From positions 1-47,958 of the forward strand of contig CAIYNU010000029.1 in assembly GCA_903927615.1 (NCBI GenBank): a DNA stretch of 47,958 nt, in the 5' to 3' direction. Numbering within the stretch: the first letter of the stretch is position 1; each line of letters starts with the position of its first letter. The notes beneath the pieces are model-generated. The model was not told the origin of the DNA. It saw nothing but the letters and a program-made list of their open reading frames with translations, and did no database searches. The position numbers were made by a program, and so were the translations under genes. This document shows, in pieces, positions 25,996 to 34,581 of the stretch. Origin of the DNA: an uncultured Rhodospirillales bacterium (GTDB lineage: Bacteria > Pseudomonadota > Alphaproteobacteria > Azospirillales > Azospirillaceae).

Positions 25996-27345
25996 ATGCG
26001 CGACAACCGGTCGGCCGACCCGATGGATCCGGTGTTGGAACGGCTCCAGCGGCTCCATCCCAAGGTCATCGATCTGTCGCTGGACCGGATCCGGCATCTG
26101 CTGACGGCGCTCGGCGAGCCCCAGCGGCAGTTGCCGCCGGTGGTTCATGTGGCCGGGACCAATGGTAAAGGCTCGACGTTGGCGTTCCTGCGCGCCATTC
26201 TGGAAGCGGCCGGTCATCGGGTCCACGTTTACACGTCGCCCCATCTGGTCCGCTTCCACGAGCGCGTCCGGCTGGCCGGCACCACCGGCCCAAGCGCCCT
26301 GATCGACGACCACCGCCTGCTGTCCCTGTTCGAGGAGTGCGAGGCGGTCAACGCCGGTCGGCCCATCACCTTTTTTGAAATCACCACCGCCGCGGCCTTC
26401 CTGGCCTTCGCACGCACCCCGGCCGACGTGGTGTTGCTGGAAACCGGGCTGGGCGGACGGCTTGACGCCACCAACGTGGTGGAACACCCGGCCGTCACCG
26501 CCATCACCCGGATTTCCTACGACCACATGCACTATCTCGGCACCACCCTCGCCGACATCGCCGGGGAAAAGGCCGGCATTTTCAAATCCGGGGTCCCGGT
26601 GGTGCTGGCCCCCCAGCCAGCCCCCGAGGTCGAAGCCACTCTATTCCGGCAGGCCCGCGCGCGGGCGGCGCCGATCCTGGACTGGCGGGTGATCCCTGAA
26701 CCTCACGGCGGTTTCCGTTTCGAAAGCCCCCAACGCAGCCTGTCGCTGCCGCCTCCGAGTCTGACCGGCGCCCACCAACTCATCAATGCCGGTGCCGCCA
26801 TCGCCTGTTTGGCGGGTCTGGCGGGGCTGACCGTCGACGATCAGGCGCTGCGGCGGGGGATCGCCGGCGCAACTTGGCCCGCCCGTCTCCAGCGACTGAC
26901 CCGCGGCCCGTTACCCGCCCGGCTGCCGCCGGACTGGGACGTGTGGCTGGACGGCGGCCACAATGATTCCGCGGGCGAAGTGCTGGCAGCCCAGGCGGCG
27001 GCCTGGGCCCAAGAAACACCAGCAAAGCGGCTGCTGTTGGTGTTCGGCATGCTTGGGACCAAAGACCCAGCCGCCTTCCTGACGCCGTTGGCCGGCCATG
27101 CCGCCGCCCTGCGCGCGGTCCCGATCCCCGGTGAGGCCACCGCCCTGACCGCGGCCGAGGCCGCCGTCCAGGCCCGAACCGCCGGCATTCGGGACGCGGC
27201 CCCCGTTGACACCCCCGAAGCGGCCCTGGACGCCTTGGCTGCGTTGGCCGCCACCGGTTCCGGCCCATGCCGGGTGCTGATCTGTGGCTCCCTGTATCTG
27301 GCCGGTCAGATTCTGGCCCGGAACGAGACACCGCCAGACCCTTAA
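25996..27345 (+). CDS. folC: Folylpolyglutamate synthase / dihydrofolate synthase
   Basis: Adds glutamate to dihydropteroate and to folates in an ATP-dependent Mur-ligase-type reaction. A 449-residue protein with the P-loop HVAGTNGKGSTLAFL, the TSPHLVRFHERVRL segment, the Mg-binding ITFFEITTAAAFLAF, LETGLGGRLDATNVV, IAGEKAGIFKSGVPVV and the C-terminal ligase domain with WLDGGHNDSAG. It begins 11 nt after the accD stop. There is little ribosome-binding sequence at the ATG 25996; ATG 26023 (MDPVLERL) would also fit. Last gene of the operon; no clear terminator was found in the 74 nt before the convergent deacetylase. Confidence 0.95.
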   Translation: MRDNRSADPMDPVLERLQRLHPKVIDLSLDRIRHLLTALGEPQRQLPPVVHVAGTNGKGSTLAFLRAILEAAGHRVHVYTSPHLVRFHERVRLAGTTGPSALIDDHRLLSLFEECEAVNAGRPITFFEITTAAAFLAFARTPADVVLLETGLGGRLDATNVVEHPAVTAITRISYDHMHYLGTTLADIAGEKAGIFKSGVPVVLAPQPAPEVEATLFRQARARAAPILDWRVIPEPHGGFRFESPQRSLSLPPPSLTGAHQLINAGAAIACLAGLAGLTVDDQALRRGIAGATWPARLQRLTRGPLPARLPPDWDVWLDGGHNDSAGEVLAAQAAAWAQETPAKRLLLVFGMLGTKDPAAFLTPLAGHAAALRAVPIPGEATALTAAEAAVQARTAGIRDAAPVDTPEAALDALAALAATGSGPCRVLICGSLYLAGQILARNETPPDP

Positions 27346-27419
27346 GGACAGCGGAAGATTAAGGAAAGACCTTCAGAAAAGCCTTTAAAGGCCTGCGAGA
27401 TCAGCCGTTGCTTCCGCCC

Positions 27420-28181
27420 TTACGAGGTTGGCGAACTGACCCGAAGCATGATCTGCTTCCACTCCGACAGGGTCACGAACCGGTAATGGTTCTCGGCGGC
27501 GAAATCGAGAATCCGGGGTAACGCCTCAACCGAGTGCGCGCGGATGCTGTGCATCAGCACCACCGCGCCGGGCGCCAGGTCACGGGTAATGCGCTTGGCA
27601 ATGGTCTCGGCCGGTGGGCTTTTCCAGTCGCTGGGATCAATACTCCAAAGGATCGTCTCCATGGACTCGGCCGTCGCGATGGCTCTGGTCTGCCGGTCAT
27701 AGTCACCATAAGGCGGTCGCAGCCAGTTCACCTTAATACCGGCCCCAGCCAACACTTCATTGGTCTGTCGCATCTCGGCGGCTTGAGCATCGGCATTCAG
27801 CCGGGTCAGCATCGGATGGCTCCAGCTATGATTGCCAATCTCGCATCCGGCCGAAACCATGGTTTTCAGCAGATCGAGATGATTGACCGCTTTGTTGCCG
27901 ATCACGAAGAACGTCGCCACAGCGTGATATTGGGCCAGCAAGCGCAGAATTTCGGTGTCGTTGGTCGGATCCGGGCCATCATCAAAGGTCAGGGCGATGA
28001 CCATCTCGCCATGAGCCCGCAACGCCTTTTCCGAAAGCGTAATCGGACTTCCCGGGTAAACATGGGCGGTGTAAAAGGGGGTTGGATTGGCCAGTACCGG
28101 CGCCGGGCGGACCACCAAACCGCTGAGACCGACCACCCAACCGCCGGCCAGGATGCTGAAATCACGGCGATTGATCTTCAT
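27420..28181 (-). CDS. Tat-exported polysaccharide deacetylase (NodB domain)
   Basis: A carbohydrate-esterase-4 protein of 253 residues that would de-N-acetylate peptidoglycan or another periplasmic polysaccharide. The N-terminus INRRDFSILAGGWVVGLSGLVV is a twin-arginine signal, ending near VLANP. The NodB motifs are present: TFDDGPDP (Asp67 base, Asp68 metal), HSWSHP (His118 and His122 metal ligands), RPPYGDYD, WSIDPSDW and LMHSIRAHS. It is convergent with folC and divergent from the PAP2 gene. Substrate unknown; chitin-oligosaccharide and peptidoglycan enzymes share these motifs. Confidence 0.92.
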   Translation of the reverse strand: MKINRRDFSILAGGWVVGLSGLVVRPAPVLANPTPFYTAHVYPGSPITLSEKALRAHGEMVIALTFDDGPDPTNDTEILRLLAQYHAVATFFVIGNKAVNHLDLLKTMVSAGCEIGNHSWSHPMLTRLNADAQAAEMRQTNEVLAGAGIKVNWLRPPYGDYDRQTRAIATAESMETILWSIDPSDWKSPPAETIAKRITRDLAPGAVVLMHSIRAHSVEALPRILDFAAENHYRFVTLSEWKQIMLRVSSPTS

Positions 28182-28279
28182 GCACGCCCCCCAAGTTCTG
28201 GCTGAACACCTTTCACGGCACCCGCCCCCGTCCGACCGACCATCACCCGGACCCTTTGCACGACACGCAGGAGCCCACC

Positions 28280-28954
28280 ATGCAGATCGGCCTTCCCCTG
28301 TTCGCCAGCCGCTCCCTGTTGGCGGGTTTATCTTGCCTTATCCTGGTCAGCCTGTCGATTGCTTTCCTCGACCGGGCAGTATCGTCGTGGTCACACCAGT
28401 ATCTCCACACCGCGATCGGGTTTATCTGGCTCACCTGGATTGCCGAAGCCCCGGTGCCGGTCGCCGCGGTGATCTTGCTTGGCGCCGGTTGCGCGATCGC
28501 CGGTGGCTGGCGGCCCGGCCGGTGCGGGCGGATTTTGATCGCTGGCGGCGTGGCGACGCTGGTCGCGGTTGCGCTCAAGGATCAACTCAAATTCGCGTTC
28601 GGCCGAACCTGGCCGGAAACCTGGATCCACGACAACCCGTCATGGATCGGCAACGGCGTGTTCGGCTTCGAACCGTTTCACGGCGGTCCCGGCTGGGCGT
28701 CTTTCCCGTCCGGACACACCACCGCCATCGCGGCACCAATGGCGATTCTCTGGCAAACCCTGCCCCGTTGGCGGTGGCTGTGGGCCGGCATGGTCGGACT
28801 GGTGGCGATTGGCCTGCTGGGAGCCGACTATCACTGGCTGAGCGACATCGTCGCCGGCGCCTATCTTGGCGCGGCGGTCGGATTTGGCGTTTATGCCCTG
28901 GCTTGCCCGCCGGAAACCCCAACCGACCAACCGAGCCACTCGCGCACTTTGTGA
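28280..28954 (+). CDS. PAP2-family membrane phosphatase
   Basis: A 224-residue integral membrane protein with five to six hydrophobic segments. The three PAP2 motifs are present: KFAFGRTWP (motif 1), FPSGHTTA (motif 2, catalytic His) and LGADYHWLSDIVAG (motif 3, His and Asp; the usual leading Ser-Arg is replaced by Gly-Ala). Such proteins remove phosphate from phosphatidate, phosphatidylglycerophosphate or undecaprenyl pyrophosphate. AGGAG lies 7 nt before the ATG 28280; earlier in-frame TTG at 28256 is unlikely. A long loop between motifs 1 and 2 (WPETWIHDNPSWIGNGVFGFEPFHGGPGW) resembles that of lipid A 1- or 4'-phosphatase-type members. Divergent from the deacetylase and followed by a terminator. 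Confidence 0.9.
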   Translation: MQIGLPLFASRSLLAGLSCLILVSLSIAFLDRAVSSWSHQYLHTAIGFIWLTWIAEAPVPVAAVILLGAGCAIAGGWRPGRCGRILIAGGVATLVAVALKDQLKFAFGRTWPETWIHDNPSWIGNGVFGFEPFHGGPGWASFPSGHTTAIAAPMAILWQTLPRWRWLWAGMVGLVAIGLLGADYHWLSDIVAGAYLGAAVGFGVYALACPPETPTDQPSHSRTL

Positions 28955-28971
28955 TCAGGTCAGACCGTGTG

Positions 28972-29017
28972 ACCGGGAGCGGCAGATCATCCATCGACGC
29001 TCCCGGTTGGCGCTTTT
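28972..29017 (+). terminator. Terminator after the PAP2 gene
   Basis: A perfect 10-bp stem, ACCGGGAGCG (28972-28981) with CGCTCCCGGT (28998-29007), around a 16-nt loop, followed by TGGCGCTTTT. It lies 18 nt past the stop, between convergent genes. The gap between stem and T-run is a little long. Confidence 0.5.
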
Positions 29018-29025
29018 ACCGTGCC

Positions 29026-29619
29026 TCAGTATCCCGGCGGGGGATAATTCGGCGGCGGGTAATTTGAGGGTGGGTAATTCGGCGGCGGTGGCGGCGGAGC
29101 ATAACTTGCCGGCGGTGGCGGCGGATAATTCGGCGGCGGCGGCGGTGGCGGCGACGGGGCATACCTGGGTGGCGGCGCGACCGTCGCGGCCCGGTAGCCC
29201 GGCACCTGATTGCCCTTGGAATACATGCACTGGGTGTAGGCGAGGTCATAGCGCCTCTGAATGCCGCGCTGCCCCGCCTCGGAAGAACCGACGGCGGAGT
29301 CCGCACCGACGATACTGCCGGCCGCGGCGCCGATCGCCGCCCCCCGCCCGCCGCCGATCGCAGCCCCAAGGCCGGCCCCTAACACCGTCCCCAACACCGC
29401 GCCGCCCATCGCCTGCTGATTGGTGGCTTCCGCCTGTCCCGCCACCTGTTGGCTGGCATATTGCCGGCAGTCGGCCTGATCTCCCTGGAACGCCTCGAAC
29501 GGCTTGTTCGGAGCCGGCATGACATCGACGGTCGGCCCCATGGGCGGGGTGGCACAGGCACACAGCAGCGCCAGTAGCGAAAGTGCGCCCGGAGCAAACG
29601 TTCGTTTAGCGTGTCTCAT
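29026..29619 (-). CDS. Glycine-zipper lipoprotein with Tyr-Pro-rich tail
   Basis: A 197-residue predicted outer-envelope lipoprotein: hydrophobic signal ALSLLALLCA with lipidation Cys22, then a short domain with Cys51 and Cys131 that may pair (ADCRQYASQQ and AYTQCMYSKGNQVPGYRA). A glycine-zipper segment (GGAVLGTVLGAGLGAAIGGGRGAAIGAAAGSIVGA, about 72-106) is predicted to insert in or pack against membrane. A 50-residue tail of NYPPPP/YAPPPP repeats follows. AGGGG lies 7 nt before the ATG 29619. The glycine-zipper part resembles common alphaproteobacterial YMGG-like/OmpA-linked lipoproteins. The proline tail could cross peptidoglycan. It lies 10 nt downstream of another proline-rich envelope gene. 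Confidence 0.8.
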   Translation of the reverse strand: MRHAKRTFAPGALSLLALLCACATPPMGPTVDVMPAPNKPFEAFQGDQADCRQYASQQVAGQAEATNQQAMGGAVLGTVLGAGLGAAIGGGRGAAIGAAAGSIVGADSAVGSSEAGQRGIQRRYDLAYTQCMYSKGNQVPGYRAATVAPPPRYAPSPPPPPPPNYPPPPPASYAPPPPPPNYPPSNYPPPNYPPPGY

Positions 29620-29629
29620 GGAATTCCCC

Positions 29630-30013
29630 TTACTGGGTCGGGGTCGGCTGAACCTGGCGCCAACCACCCGGACAGGCTCTGACATAGGGATAGTACCCTT
29701 TCGGGCTATTGCAATAGTACCAGGACGGGGCCGCGGCCGGCCCCCGGTCCTCCGGTGGCGGCAGATATTGTACCGGCGGCGCCACATAGACCGGCGACGG
29801 CGCGACATAAGGAGGCGGATAGGCATAGGCCGGCGGATAGGGATAGGCCGGCGGTCCGTAATAATACGGGGGACCGTACCACCCTAACGGCACACCAATG
29901 TCCACCACCACCCGCGCCTCGGCCACGGAGGGCAACAACGCGGAACCCACGACAGCCGTTGCACAAACCAAAAGGACGGGAAGTCCATGGCTCATGCCTT
30001 GAAGGTATTTCAT
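29630..30013 (-). CDS. Secreted Tyr/Pro-rich envelope protein
   Basis: A 127-residue protein with a Sec signal (LPVLLVCATAVVGSALLPSVAEA, cleavage near AEAR). The middle is a Tyr/Pro-rich repeat region (GPPYYYGPPAYPYPPAYAYPPPYVAP), and the C-terminus is a short conserved module, WYYCNSPKGYYPYVRACPGGWRQVQP, with two Cys that may form a disulfide. I recognise this module from many small proteobacterial periplasmic proteins but know no function. AGGA lies 8 nt before the ATG 30013. It starts a two-gene unit with the glycine-zipper lipoprotein. The 274 nt upstream to the radical SAM gene hold nothing I can name. Confidence 0.75.
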   Translation of the reverse strand: MKYLQGMSHGLPVLLVCATAVVGSALLPSVAEARVVVDIGVPLGWYGPPYYYGPPAYPYPPAYAYPPPYVAPSPVYVAPPVQYLPPPEDRGPAAAPSWYYCNSPKGYYPYVRACPGGWRQVQPTPTQ

Positions 30014-30287
30014 GGCAATTGTCCTACACCAGACCGCGACAGCTTTGACCGCCTGACCGGCGCTGCTCAAACCATAAGGCGACAGACAACACTGCCCACC
30101 GTCCCAAACCCCAAAAACTTTCAAACCCTCGCACCATAGCGACGTTAGTTTAGCACCAACCGGAGTCATGGTGAAGCCTCAAGCTCGCCCCCGGGGATGT
30201 GGCGTCCCTGCCCTGCCTCGACAGGCCCCCGCCCCGCGCAACCGTCGGCCCGTCACCCGAACCTCACCGCTGGCTTGCCCCAAAAAC

Positions 30288-31139
30288 CTAATCCGGCAGT
30301 TGCCCCCGCACCACTTCGAACGGCAACGGATCGCCGAATTTAAAGGGATCGGTCACGTTGGTCTTCTTAATCAAGTTGAGCCTGGACGGACACATCCCAC
30401 AAATGTCTTCTTCACCCAACGCGAAGACCCGACTGATCCCGGCATCGCTGGCGGTGGGCGGCACGCCCAGGTATTCCAGGTAAGGCTGCCAGTCCGGAGA
30501 CGAAACCAGATCATACCGCTCCAGGATCAGCCGCAAAAAAGCGATCGGCGGGCATTTCCACAGTCGGCCCTGCCACAGCGTGATGCACCGCTTGTTCTGG
30601 CAAACTTCCCAGGATTGGCGCGGATTCTCATCGGTAAAGGGCCGCATGGTCGGACCATAGCCACGATAAGTGACGTGAAACAAGGTCTTGCGCTCGCGGG
30701 TGGTCAACCTGACGCCATGCTCGGCCGCACGGTCCTTCAACTCCTGGATCGGACCATGGGAACGGGCGGTATAAACCGGGTCATCGTGGGAATGAATACT
30801 AACCTCGACCTGAGTATTCGTCGCCTTCAGGGTCGGGAACAGGTTTTCATGCCGATGCAAGTACATCCCGTTGGACACGACCGTCCGGACCGCTTCGGGC
30901 CAGACCTCGGCGGCAAAAACGATGTATTGGATCAGGTCCGGGTTGAGCGCGGGTTCACCGCCCAGCAGCGAAAACGCCCGCGGCGTCACCCGCGGGGCCC
31001 AGGCGGCAATCCATTCTTGGCCCTGACTGAACGGAATCACCCCCTTCAACCCATAGTTAGAGTAATGGCAACATCCGAAACAATGAAGATTGCAAGCCTG
31101 GGCGATATCCATTTCCAGGTTCGACACGCTTAGGGTCAT
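30288..31139 (-). CDS. Radical SAM protein with SPASM-like C-terminus
   Basis: A 283-residue radical SAM enzyme. The cluster motif is CNLHCFGC (Cys16, Cys20, Cys23, CxxxCxxC), with a fourth Cys right after, followed by the SAM-binding GGEPALNPD and VVSNGMYL. The C-terminal half has WEVCQNKRC...GRLWKC, which fits the CX9-15GX4C spacing of SPASM/twitch auxiliary clusters, then ICGMC. The start at 31139 (MTLSVSN) is chosen because the motif then lies at the usual place. The substrate cannot be told from sequence. SPASM proteins modify peptides, sugars or nucleosides; the neighbours (methyltransferases, O-antigen ligase) suggest surface polysaccharide, as inference. Divergent from the TPR methyltransferase gene with 140 nt between. 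Confidence 0.85.
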   Translation of the reverse strand: MTLSVSNLEMDIAQACNLHCFGCCHYSNYGLKGVIPFSQGQEWIAAWAPRVTPRAFSLLGGEPALNPDLIQYIVFAAEVWPEAVRTVVSNGMYLHRHENLFPTLKATNTQVEVSIHSHDDPVYTARSHGPIQELKDRAAEHGVRLTTRERKTLFHVTYRGYGPTMRPFTDENPRQSWEVCQNKRCITLWQGRLWKCPPIAFLRLILERYDLVSSPDWQPYLEYLGVPPTASDAGISRVFALGEEDICGMCPSRLNLIKKTNVTDPFKFGDPLPFEVVRGQLPD

Positions 31140-31279
31140 CTCGTCCACTCCCCCCAGCCTCTTGCAACCGTCGCGCGGATGCACCAAAGTCCGGTGACAG
31201 GGATGTCGAGCATGCCGCCGGCCCTGTCAAGTCGGCAGCGACTGCGGGCGCCGCCGTTCACGTTGATCCGAGTGCTAAC

Positions 31280-32389
31280 ATGAGACAACGTTCCCGGTCG
31301 ATCGGTCGCCTGAAGCCCCTGGTGCTTGCCCCCCAATCGCGACTTCTGGCGGCCCGGAACTGCTACCTCAAGCCCGCTTACCAGCACCGCCAAGAGCCGC
31401 ACGCTTTCGATGACTCGGTGTCCACCGTCGCCGCATGGCAGCCCTATGTCTATTATATTGCCGGGGCCCTGGCCGCCCGCGCCGGGGCGCGCTGGATCAT
31501 TGATCTTGGCTGCGGCAACGGCTCCAAACTGGCCAAACTCCACCCTCGCTTCAAAATTATCGGCATTGACACCGGACGCAACCTGGACCTGGCCCGCCGC
31601 CGTTTTCCGCACGGCCATTGGATCGCGTGGGACCTGGAACGTCCGGACATGCTCGACATCGACCACAAAATCCTGAAGCAGGCCGTGGTGATTTCGTCCG
31701 ATGTGATCGAGCATCTGCTCAATCCCGCACGCCTCCTGCAAACCCTCAAGCATATGCTGACGTTTGCCCGTTTCGCGCTCGTTTCGACCCCTGAACGCGA
31801 CCTAACCCGGGGCACCGACGACGACGGCCCGCCGTCCAATACGCACCATATCCGCGAGTGGTGCCGGACCGAATTTGCCGATCTCCTCGAAGCATCCGGC
31901 TTCCGGCTCGTCCACTGCGGCCTGACCGAGTCCAACAGCGTCACCAACGAGCAAAAGACCATTCTCGCGGCGATCGAACATCGCCGTCGGCCACCGGTCC
32001 TGGCCAGACAGGCCGCCGCCTTTGAGGCCCGGCACGCCCGCCGGAAATACGCCCGCCACTACGGTCTGCGCCAAACCGTCCGAAGCGGCACCGACCCGAT
32101 CACAATCCAACTGGACGCCGCCCTGGCCCACCTGAAGGCCGGCCGCACCGACGCGTGCGTCCCACGGTTGCTCGCGATCCTGTCGGCCGATCCAGGGAAC
32201 CGTCCGGCCACCCGGATGCTGGATCACATCATCACCACCCTGCGACACGCCACCCACCTGCACCGGGCCGGCAATCTGGAAGAGGCGGAATTCCTCTACC
32301 ATCACATTCTCGCCATTCAACCCGACCATCCGCTGGCCAACCAACTCCTGGCCCTGACCGTGCGACAGGCGCTGCACACTATCGCGTAG
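31280..32389 (+). CDS. SAM-dependent methyltransferase with C-terminal TPR-like helices
   Basis: A 369-residue class-I methyltransferase. Motif I is WIIDLGCGNGSK (about 72-83), followed by GIDTGRNLDLARRRFP, an acidic pair before the putative active site SSDVIEHLLNPARLL, and FALVSTPERDL. It resembles the Methyltransf_23/UbiG-like fold. The C-terminal 90 residues (from about LDAALAHLKAGRTDACVPRLLAILSADPGN) form tetratricopeptide-like helix pairs, ending HLHRAGNLEEAEFLYHHILAIQPDHPLANQLLAL. The acceptor is unknown; sugar methylation during surface-polysaccharide synthesis would fit the neighbours. Its 3' end overlaps the convergent O-antigen-ligase gene by 11 nt. Confidence 0.85.
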   Translation: MRQRSRSIGRLKPLVLAPQSRLLAARNCYLKPAYQHRQEPHAFDDSVSTVAAWQPYVYYIAGALAARAGARWIIDLGCGNGSKLAKLHPRFKIIGIDTGRNLDLARRRFPHGHWIAWDLERPDMLDIDHKILKQAVVISSDVIEHLLNPARLLQTLKHMLTFARFALVSTPERDLTRGTDDDGPPSNTHHIREWCRTEFADLLEASGFRLVHCGLTESNSVTNEQKTILAAIEHRRRPPVLARQAAAFEARHARRKYARHYGLRQTVRSGTDPITIQLDAALAHLKAGRTDACVPRLLAILSADPGNRPATRMLDHIITTLRHATHLHRAGNLEEAEFLYHHILAIQPDHPLANQLLALTVRQALHTIA

Positions 32390-33608
32390 TCGTACCGTCT
32401 GCCCGGCAACGGTCCGATATCAGGATAAACAGGAACACCGTCCAGGCGATGGCCGCCCACCACGAATCCGCCGACAGATTATAGGTCGAGATGGTCAACG
32501 CCAGCACGGTGGTATAGCCGGCCAGAGCAAACGGCTGCATCGACGCCGGCAAGGTCAAGGTCTGGCGCAGCACGTAAAGGGCAAAAGCCAGAAACAGCAC
32601 CGCGCCGACCAAACCGGTTTCGACCCAAACTTGCAGCCATAAATTGTGGGCGTGGCCGATGCCGTCGGCCGTCACCACATGATACCGAGCCAGTTCCGCG
32701 GGTTGGATGGGCAAGGCCGGAACGCTTTGCAAGCCCCAACCGAACAGCGGCCGATCCCAGACCCGGTCGGCCATATAGTCCCAAAACTCCAGCCGATGAA
32801 TTCCCGAGAGTTTGATCAGCGGCTGGGCCTCGCCCAACAGCAACGCCGAGGCGCCTTTGAGAATCACCGGCATGGCAACGCCCAACACCACCACCACCGC
32901 CCCGATCGCCACAAAGGTTCCGGCCGTCGCCACCAACCCCAGGGCCAGCACGGCGAACCCGGCCAGCAGAGCAAACTTTGCGGTCAACGACGCACACGCC
33001 ACCGTGATCAGGGTTACCGCACCCGCCAGCCCCACCGCCACCGCCCTTGAACGATAGAGCCAGTAATAGGCCAGCAGCGGCCAGAGCATCATTTCCAGAT
33101 AGCTGATGCCCCGATTGTATTTGACCACCCGATGAACCGTATAATGGCCCGGCGCCGCGCCCGCACCATACCAATCGTAAATGAAAATATCGACTGTCGC
33201 CAGAACGACGGCTCCGATCACCGTTATCACAAGGATATCGAGAATAATATGAAGATCAATATCCCGATCCGGAATCAACACCAGCGGCAACAGGACCACC
33301 CCCAACAGGGTCATGTCGAACGCCGCCTTGGCCGTTGCCACCGGCACAATGGACCACACGACCGACAGCCAACCGATCACCAGATAAGCACCGACAAGGC
33401 CGATCAGGCGCAGGTCGGGCCGCAGGGGCGTCCGGTGGCGTTGGAGCCGCCACGACACCAGCAAGGCCAGGCTGACCGCCAGCACCACCACCGTGTAAGA
33501 GCCGCCCGAATACAATCCGACCGTCGGAAGCAATAGGGCCGCCAGCCCCATCGCCAGCAAGACCGGCCCCCGGCGGCCAAAGAAATGCGTTTTAAGGCGA
33601 TCCATCAT
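32379..33608 (-). CDS. O-antigen ligase / polymerase-like membrane protein
   Basis: A 409-residue integral membrane protein with about 11 hydrophobic helices. It has the Wzy_C/O-antigen-ligase signature: a large periplasmic loop before the last helices containing DRPLFGWGLQSVPALPIQPAEL and the GHAHNLWLQVWVETGLVGAVLF segment, whose His is the functional residue in WaaL-type ligases. Such proteins join O-antigen to lipid-A core or polymerise glycans from undecaprenyl carriers. WaaL and Wzy cannot be told apart by sequence alone. Its ATG overlaps the stop of the upstream methyltransferase (ATGATGG), so the two are an operon. The 3' end overlaps the convergent TPR methyltransferase gene. Confidence 0.85.
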   Translation of the reverse strand: MMDRLKTHFFGRRGPVLLAMGLAALLLPTVGLYSGGSYTVVVLAVSLALLVSWRLQRHRTPLRPDLRLIGLVGAYLVIGWLSVVWSIVPVATAKAAFDMTLLGVVLLPLVLIPDRDIDLHIILDILVITVIGAVVLATVDIFIYDWYGAGAAPGHYTVHRVVKYNRGISYLEMMLWPLLAYYWLYRSRAVAVGLAGAVTLITVACASLTAKFALLAGFAVLALGLVATAGTFVAIGAVVVVLGVAMPVILKGASALLLGEAQPLIKLSGIHRLEFWDYMADRVWDRPLFGWGLQSVPALPIQPAELARYHVVTADGIGHAHNLWLQVWVETGLVGAVLFLAFALYVLRQTLTLPASMQPFALAGYTTVLALTISTYNLSADSWWAAIAWTVFLFILISDRCRADGTTTR

Positions 33609-34363
33609 CGCGCGACAACCGCCTCCGGCTTTTCCATGATCGCCTGGAATTCGATACAGGCGGCGGGTAACAGCCGGCCCAACGTGCAGTTAAACGCCCA
33701 CCACCAACGATGATTCTCCAGACGCCGCAAGACCCCACCGGAGACAATGCGAAAGCCCCGGGTTCTCACCAGCCGCAATCGCGTCACGGCGCGCATCCGG
33801 GCCAGAAAGGACCAATAGGAAAAGGTCTGCAAGTGACTCCAGGTCTTCTCCGGTTTCAGGCGTTTGGTTACTTTTAGCAGGCAATTCCGGAAAAACGGAA
33901 ACGGCGGCAAGAAAATCGGAACGCCCACAATCAAGCGACCGCCCGGCTTCAACACACGTTCCAAGGTGGCCATGGCCACGTCCAATTGTCCCAGATGTTC
34001 GAGCACCTGTTCGCAAACCACCACATCATAGGCGTCCGAGCGAATTTCAGGGTGTCCGGCGGTCAAATCACCCATGAAAAATTCATGATACAGTTCCGGC
34101 TTATAGAGCCCACGATCGACAAATTCGGTCCCCGATAACACAATATTCTCGAAATTCGGTTTGACCTCGAGATAACGGCCTAAGGTGCCGTTGCTGCAAC
34201 CGACATCCAGGACCGACAGCTTCCGGCCGGATCGGGCCGCCTGCTCGGCCCATTGGCTGATATCCTGGGCCATGGCCTCGTAACGGGCCTGCCGCAGACT
34301 ATAGAATTCAGGCCGCCGGGGATCGACGCCAAAGGCATGACGCGGTTTGGGATACTCATTCAT
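33605..34363 (-). CDS. SAM-dependent methyltransferase
   Basis: A 252-residue class-I methyltransferase. Motif I is LSVLDVGCSNGTLGRYLE (about 49-66), then VVVCEQVLEHLGQLDVAMATLERVLKPGGRLIVGVPIF, the usual motif II/III block of the UbiG/Methyltransf_23 type. The rest is Arg-rich with a WSHLQTFSYWSFLARM segment seen in sugar or lipid methyltransferases. The ATG 34363 (MNEYPKPRHAFGVDPRRPEFY) fits the domain start; further upstream sequence looks non-coding. Last codons overlap the O-antigen-ligase start by 4 nt. Together they suggest modification and transfer of a surface glycan. The acceptor is unknown. Confidence 0.85.
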   Translation of the reverse strand: MNEYPKPRHAFGVDPRRPEFYSLRQARYEAMAQDISQWAEQAARSGRKLSVLDVGCSNGTLGRYLEVKPNFENIVLSGTEFVDRGLYKPELYHEFFMGDLTAGHPEIRSDAYDVVVCEQVLEHLGQLDVAMATLERVLKPGGRLIVGVPIFLPPFPFFRNCLLKVTKRLKPEKTWSHLQTFSYWSFLARMRAVTRLRLVRTRGFRIVSGGVLRRLENHRWWWAFNCTLGRLLPAACIEFQAIMEKPEAVVAR

Positions 34364-34508
34364 TGCGAAATCTTCTTGGGTGGTTCGGCCGGGCGGGTAG
34401 GACCAATGGCCGCTCTGCTCCGCCGACCCAACGACCGGCGAAAAAACGGGCGACCGGGTGTAGAGATATCCCGGAGCGCGCCCTAAATCACCAAGAGTTT
34501 GATCGGTT

Positions 34509-34524
34509 GGGGCCACGGGGCCCC
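34509..34524. repeat. GC-rich palindrome upstream of the TPP riboswitch
   Basis: GGGGCC (34509-34514) pairs with GGCCCC (34519-34524) around ACGG. It lies between the divergent methyltransferase gene and the thiamine operon. No T-run follows. Reads as another of the window's GC-rich palindromes. Confidence 0.35.
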
Positions 34525-34581
34525 TTGGCGACAGGCGAAAACCCTTTCCCGGCCGATGACGGTTTTGTTATGCTCGAATCA

